NCBI GenBank assembly: GCA_030447875.1
Contig: JAUJOA010000009.1
Coordinates: forward strand, 1 to 64,000
Source: Thermoleophilaceae bacterium
GTDB taxonomy: Bacteria > Actinomycetota > Thermoleophilia > Solirubrobacterales > Thermoleophilaceae
DNA: 64,000 nt
Direction of reading: 5' to 3'
The position numbers were made by a program, and so were the translations under genes. The notes beneath the pieces were generated by a model that searched no databases, was not told where the DNA came from, and worked only from the letters and a program-made list of their open reading frames with translations. Shown one piece after another: positions 30,784 through 40,331 of this stretch (within the stretch, counting starts at the first letter, position 1; each line of letters starts with the position of its first letter).

Positions 30784-32058
30784 ATGGCAAGGATCCTTCT
30801 CGGCGTCTCGGGCGGCATCTCCGCCTACAAGGCGGTCGAGCTCATTCGCCTGGCAACCAGGGCCGGTCACGCCGTGCGCGTCATTCAGACCGAGACGAGC
30901 CTGGAGTTCGTAGGTCGCGCAACCTTCGCCGGCGTGACGGGCGCCCCCGTTCTCGTCGGTGAGTTCGAGGCGGACCCGGCGCGCGGAGCGTTCCCCGGCG
31001 ATCCGGCGCCGGACCACGATCCGATCTCCCATCTCGAGCTCGTACGCCGCTGCGACGCCTACGCGATCGCCCCGGCCTCGGCCAACACGATCGCAAAGCT
31101 CGCCGGCGGCCTGGCGGACAACCTGCTCACCAGCGCCGCGCTCGCCTCGACCGCGCCGCTCGTGGTGGCGCCGGCCATGAACGACCGCATGTACGAGCAC
31201 CCGGCCACGCGAGCGAACCTGGCGACGCTGGCGGAGCGGGGGACACGGATCGTGCCGCCCGGCACCGGCGCGCTCGCCTCGAAGGGCGAGTGGGGCGTGG
31301 GCCGGCTCGCCGAGCCGAGCCAGGTGCTCGGCGCCGTCGAGGACGCCCTCTCCACCGCCGTCGACTACGCGCCTCGCTCGCTCGACGGCATGCGCGTGCT
31401 AGTCACCGCCGGCGGCACGCGCGAGCCGATCGACTCGGTCCGCTACGTCGGCAACCGGTCCTCCGGGCGAATGGGGCTCGCGCTCGCCGATGAGGCGGCT
31501 CGGCGCGGCGCCGATGTCACCGTCCTAGCGGCGAACGTCTCGCTCCCTCGCGCCGAGGCCATCCGCTATGTCGAGGTCGAGACGGCGGCTGAGCTGGCGG
31601 CCGCCACGCGCGCGGAGTTCAGAGCGGCCGACGTCCTCCTGATGGCCGCGGCCGTGGCCGACTTTCGCCCGGTGGCGCCCGAGGCGGCCAAGATCCCCAA
31701 GACGGATCGCGACGGGCTCACCGTCGAGCTCGAGCGTACGAGCGACGTGCTGGCCGAGCTGGCCGCCGAGCGGTCGCCCGGGCAGACGCTCATCGGCTTC
31801 GCCGCCGAGCATGGCGAGGGTGCCGTCCCGCGGGCACGCGAGAAGCTTCAGCGCAAGCGGCTCGACGCGATCGTGGTCAACGACATCTCGCGCCCCGACA
31901 TCGGGTTCGATGCAGCGGACAACGAGGTGGCGATCGTGGGCCGCGACGGTGTCCAGCACGTGCCTCGCGGCGCGAAGGCGGAGGTGGCCGCGACCATCAT
32001 CGACGCCGTCGAGGCGCTTCGGGCGCCGGTGGCGCATGCCAAGCTCGAGGGAGCATGA
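30784..32058 (+). CDS. coaBC: Phosphopantothenoylcysteine decarboxylase/synthase
   Basis: ARILLGVSGGISAYKAVELIRLATRAGHAVRVIQTE...PAMNDRMYEHPATRANL...VTAGGTREPIDSVRYVGNRSSGRMG. Confidence 0.96.
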   Translation: MARILLGVSGGISAYKAVELIRLATRAGHAVRVIQTETSLEFVGRATFAGVTGAPVLVGEFEADPARGAFPGDPAPDHDPISHLELVRRCDAYAIAPASANTIAKLAGGLADNLLTSAALASTAPLVVAPAMNDRMYEHPATRANLATLAERGTRIVPPGTGALASKGEWGVGRLAEPSQVLGAVEDALSTAVDYAPRSLDGMRVLVTAGGTREPIDSVRYVGNRSSGRMGLALADEAARRGADVTVLAANVSLPRAEAIRYVEVETAAELAAATRAEFRAADVLLMAAAVADFRPVAPEAAKIPKTDRDGLTVELERTSDVLAELAAERSPGQTLIGFAAEHGEGAVPRAREKLQRKRLDAIVVNDISRPDIGFDAADNEVAIVGRDGVQHVPRGAKAEVAATIIDAVEALRAPVAHAKLEGA

Positions 32059-32444
32059 CCGACGAGCCTCTCACCCCCGAGCAGCGCGGCGAGCACGTCT
32101 ACGACCTTTACACGCGCGGCAGTGCCCTGCTCGAGTCCGGCGACTTCTCGGCTGCCGCTATCCCGCTCGAGCGCGCACGCAGCTTCGAGCCCGAGAAGAC
32201 GTCGATCCGCGAGGCCCTGGGGCGTGCTTACTTTCGATCCGGGCGCTACGCGGACGCGCGCGAGGAGTTCGCGGCCGTCGTGGAGCGCGCGCCCGTCAAC
32301 GACTTCGCCCACTTCTGCCTGGGTCGGGCGCTCGAGAAGACCGGTCGACGGTCCGAGGCGCGGAGGCATCTGGCGCTGGCCGCCTGCCTGCGGCCCGACC
32401 GCGCCGACTATCGCCTCTACAGAGACCGGCTGTCGGCCGTCTAG
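32055..32444 (+). CDS. TPR repeat protein
   Basis: GSALLESGDFSAAAIPLERARSFEPEKTSIREALGRAYFRSGRYADAREEFAAVVERAP. Confidence 0.8.
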   Translation: MTDEPLTPEQRGEHVYDLYTRGSALLESGDFSAAAIPLERARSFEPEKTSIREALGRAYFRSGRYADAREEFAAVVERAPVNDFAHFCLGRALEKTGRRSEARRHLALAACLRPDRADYRLYRDRLSAV

Positions 32445-32457
32445 AGGAGACGATCCG

Positions 32458-32862
32458 CTAGTTGGCCGACGGCGCGGCCGCGCGCGCCTCCGCCGCGTAG
32501 CGGCGCGCGATCACCGCGCCCTCGGCCACCAGGCCGAGCAGCCGGTCGACCGAGCGCTCGTCCACGGCTGCGACCGGGATATCGCCGTGAATCCACACGT
32601 CGCCGTTGCGCGCCACGCCGAAGCGAACGAGGCGTGTCTGGCGGTTCCAGTTGAGGAACAGCCAGGGATCGTGCAGCTCGTGATGGGTAGTGACGAAGGC
32701 CTGGGCCCGCAACATGCCCTCGGCCACGCGCAGGCCGACGTCCAGCGGAAAGCCCGCGGCCGCGTCGGGGTCAACCGTGATGCCCCACTGCGCGTCGTCG
32801 ACGCGGCGCGTGTCGCCCGGGAGAGCGGCGACATACGCATCGATCAGATCGACGGCTGACAT
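32458..32862 (-). CDS. Conserved protein, YbjN/T3SS-chaperone-like fold (tentative)
   Basis: MSAVDLIDAYVAALPGDTRR...GLRVAEGMLRAQAFVTTHHELHDPWLFLNWNRQTRLVRFGVARNGDVWIHGDIPVAAV. Confidence 0.55.
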   Translation of the reverse strand: MSAVDLIDAYVAALPGDTRRVDDAQWGITVDPDAAAGFPLDVGLRVAEGMLRAQAFVTTHHELHDPWLFLNWNRQTRLVRFGVARNGDVWIHGDIPVAAVDERSVDRLLGLVAEGAVIARRYAAEARAAAPSAN

Positions 32863-32958
32863 CGCATTCAGCGTACGCGGCGCGCACGGACCGGACCGAC
32901 CCCGGCCCGGGGGTAGGCAGAATGTCGCGACACAGCGGACGACGCCGCGAACACTCCG

Positions 32959-32980
32959 AACTGTCAACTGTCAACTGTCA
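32959..32980. repeat. Heptad tandem repeat (AACTGTC)x3
   Basis: aactgtcaactgtcaactgtca directly before dtd ATG at 32984. Confidence 0.9.
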
Positions 32981-32983
32981 TCC

Positions 32984-33406
32984 ATGCGCGCTCTGATCCA
33001 GCGCGTCAGCGCCGCGTCGGTCGCCGTGGAGGGCGAGCTCGTCTCGAGAATCGGCCCCGGCCTGGTCGTTCTCCTCGGGGTGAGGCGCGGCGACACCGCC
33101 GAGGTGGCCGATCGAGTTGCCGGCAAGATTCGCGCGCTGCGGGTCTTCGACGACGCCGACGGGCGGATGAACCGCTCGGTCGCCGAGGTCGGCGGCGAGA
33201 TCCTGTGCGTGAGCCAGTTCACCCTCTACGGCATCGTTCGGCGCGGGAACCGGCCGAGCTACGGGGAAGCCGCCGGTCACGAGGAGGCCGAGCCGCTCTA
33301 CGAGCGCGTCCGCCAGGGCCTCGGCGCGGAGGGTGGCCGGTTCGGCGCTCGCATGACCGTGGCGCTCGAGAATGAGGGGCCCGTGTCCCTGCTGGTGGAG
33401 ATGTGA
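32984..33406 (+). CDS. dtd: D-aminoacyl-tRNA deacylase
   Basis: MRALIQRVSAASVAVEGELVSRIGPGLVVLLGVRRGD...LCVSQFTLYGIVRRGNRPSY. Confidence 0.94.
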   Translation: MRALIQRVSAASVAVEGELVSRIGPGLVVLLGVRRGDTAEVADRVAGKIRALRVFDDADGRMNRSVAEVGGEILCVSQFTLYGIVRRGNRPSYGEAAGHEEAEPLYERVRQGLGAEGGRFGARMTVALENEGPVSLLVEM

Positions 33407-34368
33407 GAAGGCCGCGGGTCGGCGATCTGCGCCGCGGCCTGCGCGACCGCGCGGCGGTGCTGCGCCGGGAGATGCCTGACCAGGAGCTCGAGCGGAAGCT
33501 CGTGTGGATCTTCGGCTCGCCTCGCAGCGGAAGCACGTGGCTCCTGCAGCTGCTCGGCGAGCAGCAGCGAGTCATTCCCATCAACGAGCCCCTGATCGGG
33601 GTCCATCTCGCGCCGTTCGCCCCGAACCTGATCGGCATGCGCGCGACCCACTTCTCTCCCCGGCAGGTCCTCTTCAACACCCTCCGGGGCGACACGCCCA
33701 ACTACTTCTTCTCCCACCGCTACGAGGACGCGTGGCGACCGCTCACCCGCCGGCTGATCCTCGGGAGGCTGCGCGCGGAGGTCGAGACGGAGGCCCGCCG
33801 GAGCCACGTGTCGGATCCGATCGTCGCCATCAAGGAGCCGAACGGCTCCCAGGCGGCGGACCTCATCCTGTCGCTCCTCCCTCGATCGCGGCTCCTCTTC
33901 CTCCTTCGCGACGGCCGCGACGTGGTCGACTCGGAGGTCGACGCGCTTCAACGCGGGTCCTGGGTGGAGCAGCTGAGCGGAGATCTCGGCGACCCCACAC
34001 GCGATCGGCTGGCGCTCATTCGACACCAAGCCCACACGTGGCTCTTTCGAACCGAGACGGTGCAGAGCGCCTATGAGCGGCACCGATCCGAGGATCGGCT
34101 CCTGCTGCGCTACGAGGACCTCCTGGGCGACACGGTCGAATCGATGAGAGCCCTGGCGCGGTGGCTCGGGCTCGCGACCGGGGAGGAAGAGCTGCAGGAG
34201 CTGTCGGCAAGGCATTCCTTCGAGGCTCTTCCGCCGGAGAGCAAGGGAAGTGGCAAGTTCACGCGCGCGGCGAGCCCGGGGCTCTGGAGAGAAAACATGA
34301 CGGCCGACGAACAGGCGGCGATGCAGGAGGTCATGGGCGAGAAGCTGAGCGAGCTCGGGTACTCGTAG
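33403..34368 (+). CDS. Sulfotransferase family protein
   Basis: LVWIFGSPRSGSTWLLQLLGEQ (5'-PSB-like loop); LLFLLRDGRDVVDSEVDA (3'-phosphate-binding motif). Confidence 0.85.
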   Translation: MRRPRVGDLRRGLRDRAAVLRREMPDQELERKLVWIFGSPRSGSTWLLQLLGEQQRVIPINEPLIGVHLAPFAPNLIGMRATHFSPRQVLFNTLRGDTPNYFFSHRYEDAWRPLTRRLILGRLRAEVETEARRSHVSDPIVAIKEPNGSQAADLILSLLPRSRLLFLLRDGRDVVDSEVDALQRGSWVEQLSGDLGDPTRDRLALIRHQAHTWLFRTETVQSAYERHRSEDRLLLRYEDLLGDTVESMRALARWLGLATGEEELQELSARHSFEALPPESKGSGKFTRAASPGLWRENMTADEQAAMQEVMGEKLSELGYS

Positions 34369-34491
34369 CGAGCTCTCCGCGCCTCCCAGCCGAGCCGCCG
34401 CGGGCGGGTCGACCCCCGGCCGCCCCGCTTCACTGCGTCTATACTGGCTCTCGTTGGGACTTTCATCTGCGGCCCGTCGGGCGGCATCTGG

Positions 34492-34519
34492 AGGTGGGCT
34501 TCGCAGCCCACCTTTTTTT
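34492..34519 (+). terminator. Rho-independent terminator/attenuator-like hairpin upstream of rimP
   Basis: AGGTGGGCT-TCGC-AGCCCACCT followed by TTTTTT; 9-bp perfect stem. Confidence 0.88.
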
Positions 34520-34553
34520 CGGCCAAGCGGCCACCGTGAGGAGGTGCGGATCG

Positions 34554-34976
34554 ATGACGAGCAAGAGCCTTCAGACCGATATCGAGCGTCGGCTCGGGGC
34601 GGTCGAGCCCGACGTCGAGGTCATCCTTGCCGAGCGCGTGGCGGCCACGCGCGTGCGGCTCGTGATCGACCGCCCAGGCGGCGTCGACCTCGGCCTGTGC
34701 GAGCGGGTCACGAGCCACCTGCGCGACCTCCTGAACGAGGTAGGGCTCGAAGTGTCGTCGCCGGGACCCCAGCGGCCGCTCACGAAGCCCGACCACTTCC
34801 GCCGCTTCGTAGGCCGCCGAGCGCGCGTTCGGACGCGCGAGGCGCGCGACGGGCACAAGAGCTTTACCGGGGAGCTGGTCGGGGCGTCGGAGGACGAGGT
34901 GACGGTGGCGGCCGACTCGGGGGTGGTCGCCATCCCGTACTCGGAGATCAATCGAAGCAACCTCCTGGAGGGCTAA
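34554..34976 (+). CDS. rimP: Ribosome maturation factor RimP
   Basis: LGAVEPDVEVILAERVAATRVRLVIDRPGGVDLGLCERVTSHLRDLL...LEVSSPGPQRPLTKPDHFRRFVGRRARV. Confidence 0.9.
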   Translation: MTSKSLQTDIERRLGAVEPDVEVILAERVAATRVRLVIDRPGGVDLGLCERVTSHLRDLLNEVGLEVSSPGPQRPLTKPDHFRRFVGRRARVRTREARDGHKSFTGELVGASEDEVTVAADSGVVAIPYSEINRSNLLEG

Positions 34977-34979
34977 GCC

Positions 34980-36356
34980 ATGTCTAGAGAGATCGTCGAG
35001 GCCGTCGGCGTCCTGGAGCGTGAGAAGGGAATCTCGTCCGACAAGCTGATGGAGGCTCTCGAGGACGCGCTGCTGTCGGCCTACAAGAAGACGCCGGGCG
35101 CCGCGAGGTACGCCCGGGTGGACATGGACCGCGAGACCGCCGACTTCCGCGTGTTCGAGCTTCTCGTGCCGCCGGACCTCGAGGAGCGGCTGCTGGCAGA
35201 GGTCGAGGTGGAGGAGCAGGAGGCCGTCGACCCTGAGACCGGCGAGCTGCGCGAGCCCGAGGAGCCCGAGATCGACCCGCAGGTGCTCGCGGAGCACAGC
35301 GATCAGATCGGGGAGCGCGACGCGACCCCGGAGAACTTCGGTCGAATCGCCGCGCAGACGGCAAAGCAGGTGATCCTTCAGCGCATCCGCGAGGCCGAGC
35401 GCGACATGACGTTCGCGGAGTACCAGGACCGCCTGGGCGAGCTGATCACCGGAATCATCCAGCAGTCGGACTCGCGCTACACGCTGGTGCAGTTGCGCGA
35501 GCGCGTCGAGGCGCTGCTCCCCAAGTCGGAGCAGGTGGACAACGAGCGCTACGACCATGGCGCGCGCGTCAAGGCCATCATCACCGACGTCTCGTCACAG
35601 ACGAAGGGCCCGAGCATCATCGTCTCGCGGCGCTCGCCGGAGCTGATCCGCAAGTTGTTCGAGCTGGAGGTCCCCGAGATCGCCGACGGCCTGGTCGAGA
35701 TCCAGAACGTCGCCCGCGAGCCGGGATACCGGTCGAAGATCGCGGTCATCTCGCACGCCGGCGGCGTGGACCCGGTCGGAGCCTGCGTCGGCCCGCGCGG
35801 GTCGAGGGTGCGCATGGTCGTCTCGGAGCTCCGGGGCGAGAAGATCGACATCATCCCGTTCAACGAAGAGCCGGCCCGCTTCGTCGCCAAAGCGCTCTCG
35901 CCCGCTCGCGTTCGCGAGGTGCTCGTGGACGACGAGGACATGCAGGCCACGGTCATCGTGCCCGACGATCAGCTCTCGCTGGCGATCGGCAAGGAGGGAC
36001 AGAACGCGCGCCTGGCCGCCCGCCTCACGGGCTGGCGCGTAGACATCCGCTCGGAGACCGAGTTCGCCGAGAGCGAGAGCGAGATGGGCTACGAGGAGGA
36101 GGAGGTCTCAGGACGCTGCTCGGCGATCATGTCCACCGGGAAGCGCTGTCCGAACGCGGCGGTGCAGGGCTCGCGCTACTGCGGACTCCCCGCTCATCAG
36201 GCGCTCGCCGACCAGGAGGGCGATCACGTCGAGCCCGCCCAACCGGCGGCCGATGCCGACGGCGCGGCCGCGGACTCGGTGGCCGCAGAGCCCGCCGGGG
36301 AGGCCGCCGTTCCCGACGGCGCCTCCACCGAGCCGCCCGACGGCCAGAGCTCGTAG
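34980..36356 (+). CDS. nusA: Transcription factor NusA with extra C-terminal Cys/His finger
   Basis: NusA N-domain, S1 and KH domains (GACVGPRGSRVRMVVSELRGEKIDIIPF; LAIGKEGQNARLAARLTGWRVDI); tail GRCSAIMSTGKRCPNAAVQGSRYCGLPAH. Confidence 0.94.
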   Translation: MSREIVEAVGVLEREKGISSDKLMEALEDALLSAYKKTPGAARYARVDMDRETADFRVFELLVPPDLEERLLAEVEVEEQEAVDPETGELREPEEPEIDPQVLAEHSDQIGERDATPENFGRIAAQTAKQVILQRIREAERDMTFAEYQDRLGELITGIIQQSDSRYTLVQLRERVEALLPKSEQVDNERYDHGARVKAIITDVSSQTKGPSIIVSRRSPELIRKLFELEVPEIADGLVEIQNVAREPGYRSKIAVISHAGGVDPVGACVGPRGSRVRMVVSELRGEKIDIIPFNEEPARFVAKALSPARVREVLVDDEDMQATVIVPDDQLSLAIGKEGQNARLAARLTGWRVDIRSETEFAESESEMGYEEEEVSGRCSAIMSTGKRCPNAAVQGSRYCGLPAHQALADQEGDHVEPAQPAADADGAAADSVAAEPAGEAAVPDGASTEPPDGQSS

Positions 36357-36382
36357 CGGGACGGACGTAAACTTAGCCACCG

Positions 36383-38611
36383 ATGGCGAAGAAGCGTGTC
36401 CACGAGATAGCCAAGGAGCGAGGAATCTCCAGCAAGGAGGTTCTCGTCGTCCTGCAGGCGGCCGGATTGGAGGTCAAGGCGGCCGCTTCGAGCGTGGATG
36501 AGGACGACATCAGGCAGGCCTTCTCGAACGGCGGTCAGGCAGCCGCCGGCGACGGCAGCGACGCCCAAGCCGCCCCGCCCGCCACCGGCGCGGACGGTGG
36601 AGGCTCGGCAGATGGTCCCGCCGAGCCCACGGCCGGCGACTCGAGCCAGCGGCCGGCGCGGCCCACTCGCGGGACCGAGACCGCCCCCGGGGGAGGAGGC
36701 CGCCGCCGCCGGGTGATCATCGACTCGCAGGCCTCGCGCCGGACGCAGGGCGCGCCGCCTCCGCATCAGCCACCACGCCGCAGCCGGGGCAGGCGCCGGC
36801 GTACGCCGTGGGTGGAGCCGGACCTCACCGCGCAGCCCGAGCCGGAGCGCGAGGCGCCGCCCACGCCGATCAACTCGGGCGCCACCGTCAAGGAGGTCGC
36901 GGAGTCGCTCGGGCTCTCCACGTCCGAGGTCATCAAGAAGCTCATGACGCTCGGCGAGATGGCCACTCTCACCCAGACGCTCTCCGACGAGGCGATCGAG
37001 ATCCTGGCCGACGGGTTCGAGAAGAAGGTCGAGATCGTCCACGCCGCAGACCAGGTCGAGCAGGAGCCCGAGTACGAGGATCCCGACGACCAGCTCGTGT
37101 CGCGCCCGCCGGTGGTCACGATCATGGGCCACGTCGACCACGGCAAGACCTCGCTCCTCGACGCCTTCCGCGAGACGGAGGTCGCCGCCGGCGAGGCGGG
37201 CGGGATCACGCAGCACATCGGCGCCTACCAGGTCCGCCACGACAACGGCACGATCACCTTCCTCGACACCCCCGGCCACCAGGCGTTCACCGCCATGCGA
37301 GCCCGTGGAGGGCGGGTCGCCGACATCGCGGTGATCGTCGTCGCGGCCGACGACGGCGTCATGCCGCAGACGGTCGAGGCGATCGACCACGCGAAGGCGG
37401 CGTCCGTGCCGATCATGGTCGCCGTCAACAAGATCGACAAGGAGGGCGCGGATCCCAACCGCGTCCGCGGCGAGCTGGCCCAGCAGGGGCTCACACCCGC
37501 CGATTGGGGCGGCGAGACCGAGTTCTGCGACGTCTCGGCAAAGACGCGTGACGGGCTCGACCGGCTGCTCGAGGACATCGTCACGGTCGCCGATCTCCAG
37601 GAGCTCAGGGCGAATCCGGAGGTCGAGGCCTCTGGCGCGGTCGTCGAGTCGCGCCTCGACCCCGGCCGCGGACCGGTGGTGTCGCTCCTCGTGCAGCGTG
37701 GGACCCTCCGGGTGGGCGACGCGCTCGTCGCCGGAGCTCACTGGGGCCGCGTGCGCGCGATGAACGACTACCGCGGCGAGCGCGTAAAGCAGGCACGCCC
37801 CGGCGAGCCCGTCGAGATCCTCGGGTTCGATGGCGTGCCGGAGGCCGGGGAGCACGTTCGCGTGGTCGAGAACGAGCGCAAGGCGCGCTCGCTCGCCGGT
37901 GACCGTGCCAACCGCCTGAAGACCGAGGCGCTCGCCCGGCGCCAGGGCGTCAGGGTGTCGCTCGAGGACGTATTCGCCCGTGCGCAGCAGGGCGAGGCGA
38001 GCGATCTCAACCTGATCGTCAAGGCCGACGTCGCGGGCTCTCTCGAGGCGATCGAGGACGAGATCGCCAAGCTCCCGCACGACCAGGTGGCGGTCAACGT
38101 CATCCACGACGGCGTCGGCGGCATCAACGAGTCGGACGTGATGCTGGCCTCGGCGTCCGACGCGGTCATCGTCGGGTTCAACGTGCGGCCCGTCCAGGAC
38201 GCGCGCCGGGTGGCCGAGCGCGAGGGCATTGAGATCCGCACCTACTCGGTCATCTACCGGGTGATCGAGGAGCTGCGGGCCGCCATGGAGGGCATGCTCG
38301 AGCCCGAGGAGGTCGAGACGACCGTCGCCACCGTGGAGGTCCGCCAGACGTTCAAGGCCTCGCGCGTCGGCACGATCGCCGGCTCCTATGTCACCGAAGG
38401 CACCGTCCGCCGCGGGGCGACGGTGCGGCTCGTGCGCGACGGAAGGGTGGCCTACGACGGGCGCATCGCCTCGCTACGGCGGTTTCAGGAGGACGTGCGC
38501 GAGGTCCAGGCGGGGTTCGAGTGCGGGATCGTCCTCGAGAACTTCCCGGACGTGAAGGAGGGCGACCTGCTCGAGGTCTACGACACGCAGCAGGTCGAGC
38601 GGGAGCTGTGA
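36383..38611 (+). CDS. infB: Translation initiation factor IF-2
   Basis: [76 protein letters not shown]. Confidence 0.97.
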   Translation: MAKKRVHEIAKERGISSKEVLVVLQAAGLEVKAAASSVDEDDIRQAFSNGGQAAAGDGSDAQAAPPATGADGGGSADGPAEPTAGDSSQRPARPTRGTETAPGGGGRRRRVIIDSQASRRTQGAPPPHQPPRRSRGRRRRTPWVEPDLTAQPEPEREAPPTPINSGATVKEVAESLGLSTSEVIKKLMTLGEMATLTQTLSDEAIEILADGFEKKVEIVHAADQVEQEPEYEDPDDQLVSRPPVVTIMGHVDHGKTSLLDAFRETEVAAGEAGGITQHIGAYQVRHDNGTITFLDTPGHQAFTAMRARGGRVADIAVIVVAADDGVMPQTVEAIDHAKAASVPIMVAVNKIDKEGADPNRVRGELAQQGLTPADWGGETEFCDVSAKTRDGLDRLLEDIVTVADLQELRANPEVEASGAVVESRLDPGRGPVVSLLVQRGTLRVGDALVAGAHWGRVRAMNDYRGERVKQARPGEPVEILGFDGVPEAGEHVRVVENERKARSLAGDRANRLKTEALARRQGVRVSLEDVFARAQQGEASDLNLIVKADVAGSLEAIEDEIAKLPHDQVAVNVIHDGVGGINESDVMLASASDAVIVGFNVRPVQDARRVAEREGIEIRTYSVIYRVIEELRAAMEGMLEPEEVETTVATVEVRQTFKASRVGTIAGSYVTEGTVRRGATVRLVRDGRVAYDGRIASLRRFQEDVREVQAGFECGIVLENFPDVKEGDLLEVYDTQQVEREL

Positions 38612-38627
38612 CGCCCAGTACGCCTTG

Positions 38628-38930
38628 ATGGCGTTTGTCTGCCTGCTGAAGATCGAGCTTCACTTCCCCGAGAACGGCAGTCTGAAGGGCAAGCGGAAGG
38701 AGCTGCAGTCGCTCAAGGCGCAGCTGCAGCGCCGGTTCGGAGCCGCCGTCGCGGAGACGGAGCATCACGAGCTGTGGCAGCGGGCAACGCTCTCGGCTGC
38801 CGTCGTGGGCCGCGAGTCGGGCGGCGTGGTCGAGGCGGCGGCGGGAGTCGAGCGCTTCGTTCACTCCCAGTTTCCCGACGGCGTGCACATCGTGCGCGGG
38901 GTGGTGTCGGCGGACGAGGTGCTCAGCTAG
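38628..38930 (+). CDS. DUF503 (YlxP-like) protein
   Basis: MAFVCLLKIELHFPENGSLKGKRKELQSLKAQLQRRFGAAVAETEHHELWQRATLSAAVVG. Confidence 0.88.
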   Translation: MAFVCLLKIELHFPENGSLKGKRKELQSLKAQLQRRFGAAVAETEHHELWQRATLSAAVVGRESGGVVEAAAGVERFVHSQFPDGVHIVRGVVSADEVLS

Positions 38931-38931
38931 G

Positions 38932-39309
38932 ATGCCCGCCGCGAGGATGCGCCGCGTGAACGAGGCGGTTCGGGAGATCGTCTCGGCGCACATCGCGGAG
39001 GACCTCAGCGATCCTCGGATCGGATTCGTGACAGTCACCGCCGTCGACACCAGCCCGGACCTGCGCCATGCGCGTGTCTTCGTGACCGTTCTCGGCGGGC
39101 AGCCCGAGCGCGACGACGCGCTGGCGGGGCTCGCGTCCTCGCGAGGCTATCTCCAGGCGCAGATAGGCTCGGAGCTCCGGATGAAGCGCACGCCCACGCT
39201 CCAATTCACCTACGACGAGTCCACGGACCGCGGCCTCCGGATCTCGCAGCTCCTGGCCGAGGCGCCGGCGGCAGAGCCGGTGGACGAGGACACGGAGGGC
39301 AGGCCATGA
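38932..39309 (+). CDS. rbfA: Ribosome-binding factor A
   Basis: RMRRVNEAVREIVSAHIAEDLSDPRIGFVTVTAVDTSPDLRHARVFVTVLG. Confidence 0.93.
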   Translation: MPAARMRRVNEAVREIVSAHIAEDLSDPRIGFVTVTAVDTSPDLRHARVFVTVLGGQPERDDALAGLASSRGYLQAQIGSELRMKRTPTLQFTYDESTDRGLRISQLLAEAPAAEPVDEDTEGRP

Positions 39310-40313
39310 GCTTCGACGGAGCGGCGGTGGCAGAGCGCGAGCAGCTCGACGAGGTCCTGGCCGAGCTGAGGCAGGCCGGCAAGCTGCTGCTCACCACGCA
39401 CCAGAATCCCGACGGTGACGCCCTGGGCTCGTTGCTCGGCATGCACCAGGTGCTCACCGCGCTCGGCAAGGACTCGGTCATGTTCTTGGACGCCGACCAG
39501 TTCCCTCTTCCCTACGAGTACCGCCATATGGCGTTCGAGGGCCTGCTGAACGCGCCGCCGGAGGACGTCGAGGACCGGCTGCTCGTGTTCCTGGACTGCG
39601 CCTCCATCAAGCGGATGCCCGTGGAGTTCGCCCAGCGCGAGGGCGCGCGGATCGTCAACATCGACCACCATCACGACAACACGAGCTTCGGAACCCTCAA
39701 TCTCGTGATGCCGAAGGTCTCGTGCACGGCGGAGATCGTCCATGGGCTCGCCAAGCGGCTCCACGTCGAGATCACACCGGCGATCGCCGTGCCTCTGTAC
39801 ATCGGGCTGGTCACCGACACGGGCAGGTTCATGTTCGAGAACACCACCCCGGAGGCCCACCGGATGGCGGCCGAGCTGATCGAGGTCGGCGTGCAGGCCC
39901 ATGAGGTGTACCGCGACATCTACGAGAACCTCCCCGAGAGCCGTCTGCTGCTCCTGGCGCGGGCGCTCGCGAACATCCAGCGCTACGACGGCGGCACGCT
40001 GACCCTCACGCACCTGACGCGCGAGGACTTCGAGGACACGGGCTGCGACGAGGCCGACTCGGAGGGGATCGTCGACTACTTCCGCGCGGTCGAGGGAACC
40101 GCCGTGGGGGCGCTCGTGCGGGCACGGCTGTCAAACGGCGGCGGGGAGTCCCGGAAGGTGAGCCTGCGGGCGACCGACGGGCGCATCGACGTCTCCCTGA
40201 TCGCACGTGGCTTCGAGGGTGGCGGGCATCGCCAGGCCGCGGGGTTCTTCTCGGACCTGCCGCTCCCCGAGCTCGTCGAGCGGCTTCGCACGGAAATCGG
40301 CGCCCAGCTCTAG
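39306..40313 (+). CDS. nrnA: DHH-family bifunctional oligoribonuclease/PAP phosphatase
   Basis: LLLTTHQNPDGDALGSLLGMHQVL; NIDHHHDNTSFG; GFEGGGHRQAAGF. Confidence 0.93.
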   Translation: MSFDGAAVAEREQLDEVLAELRQAGKLLLTTHQNPDGDALGSLLGMHQVLTALGKDSVMFLDADQFPLPYEYRHMAFEGLLNAPPEDVEDRLLVFLDCASIKRMPVEFAQREGARIVNIDHHHDNTSFGTLNLVMPKVSCTAEIVHGLAKRLHVEITPAIAVPLYIGLVTDTGRFMFENTTPEAHRMAAELIEVGVQAHEVYRDIYENLPESRLLLLARALANIQRYDGGTLTLTHLTREDFEDTGCDEADSEGIVDYFRAVEGTAVGALVRARLSNGGGESRKVSLRATDGRIDVSLIARGFEGGGHRQAAGFFSDLPLPELVERLRTEIGAQL

Positions 40314-40331
40314 ACGATCGATTCGAGCCCC

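Noticed and set aside
36224-38107. 627-aa minus-strand ORF
   Set aside because: Exact antisense of infB; translation is repetitive Asp/Arg/Leu from codon-bias shadow.
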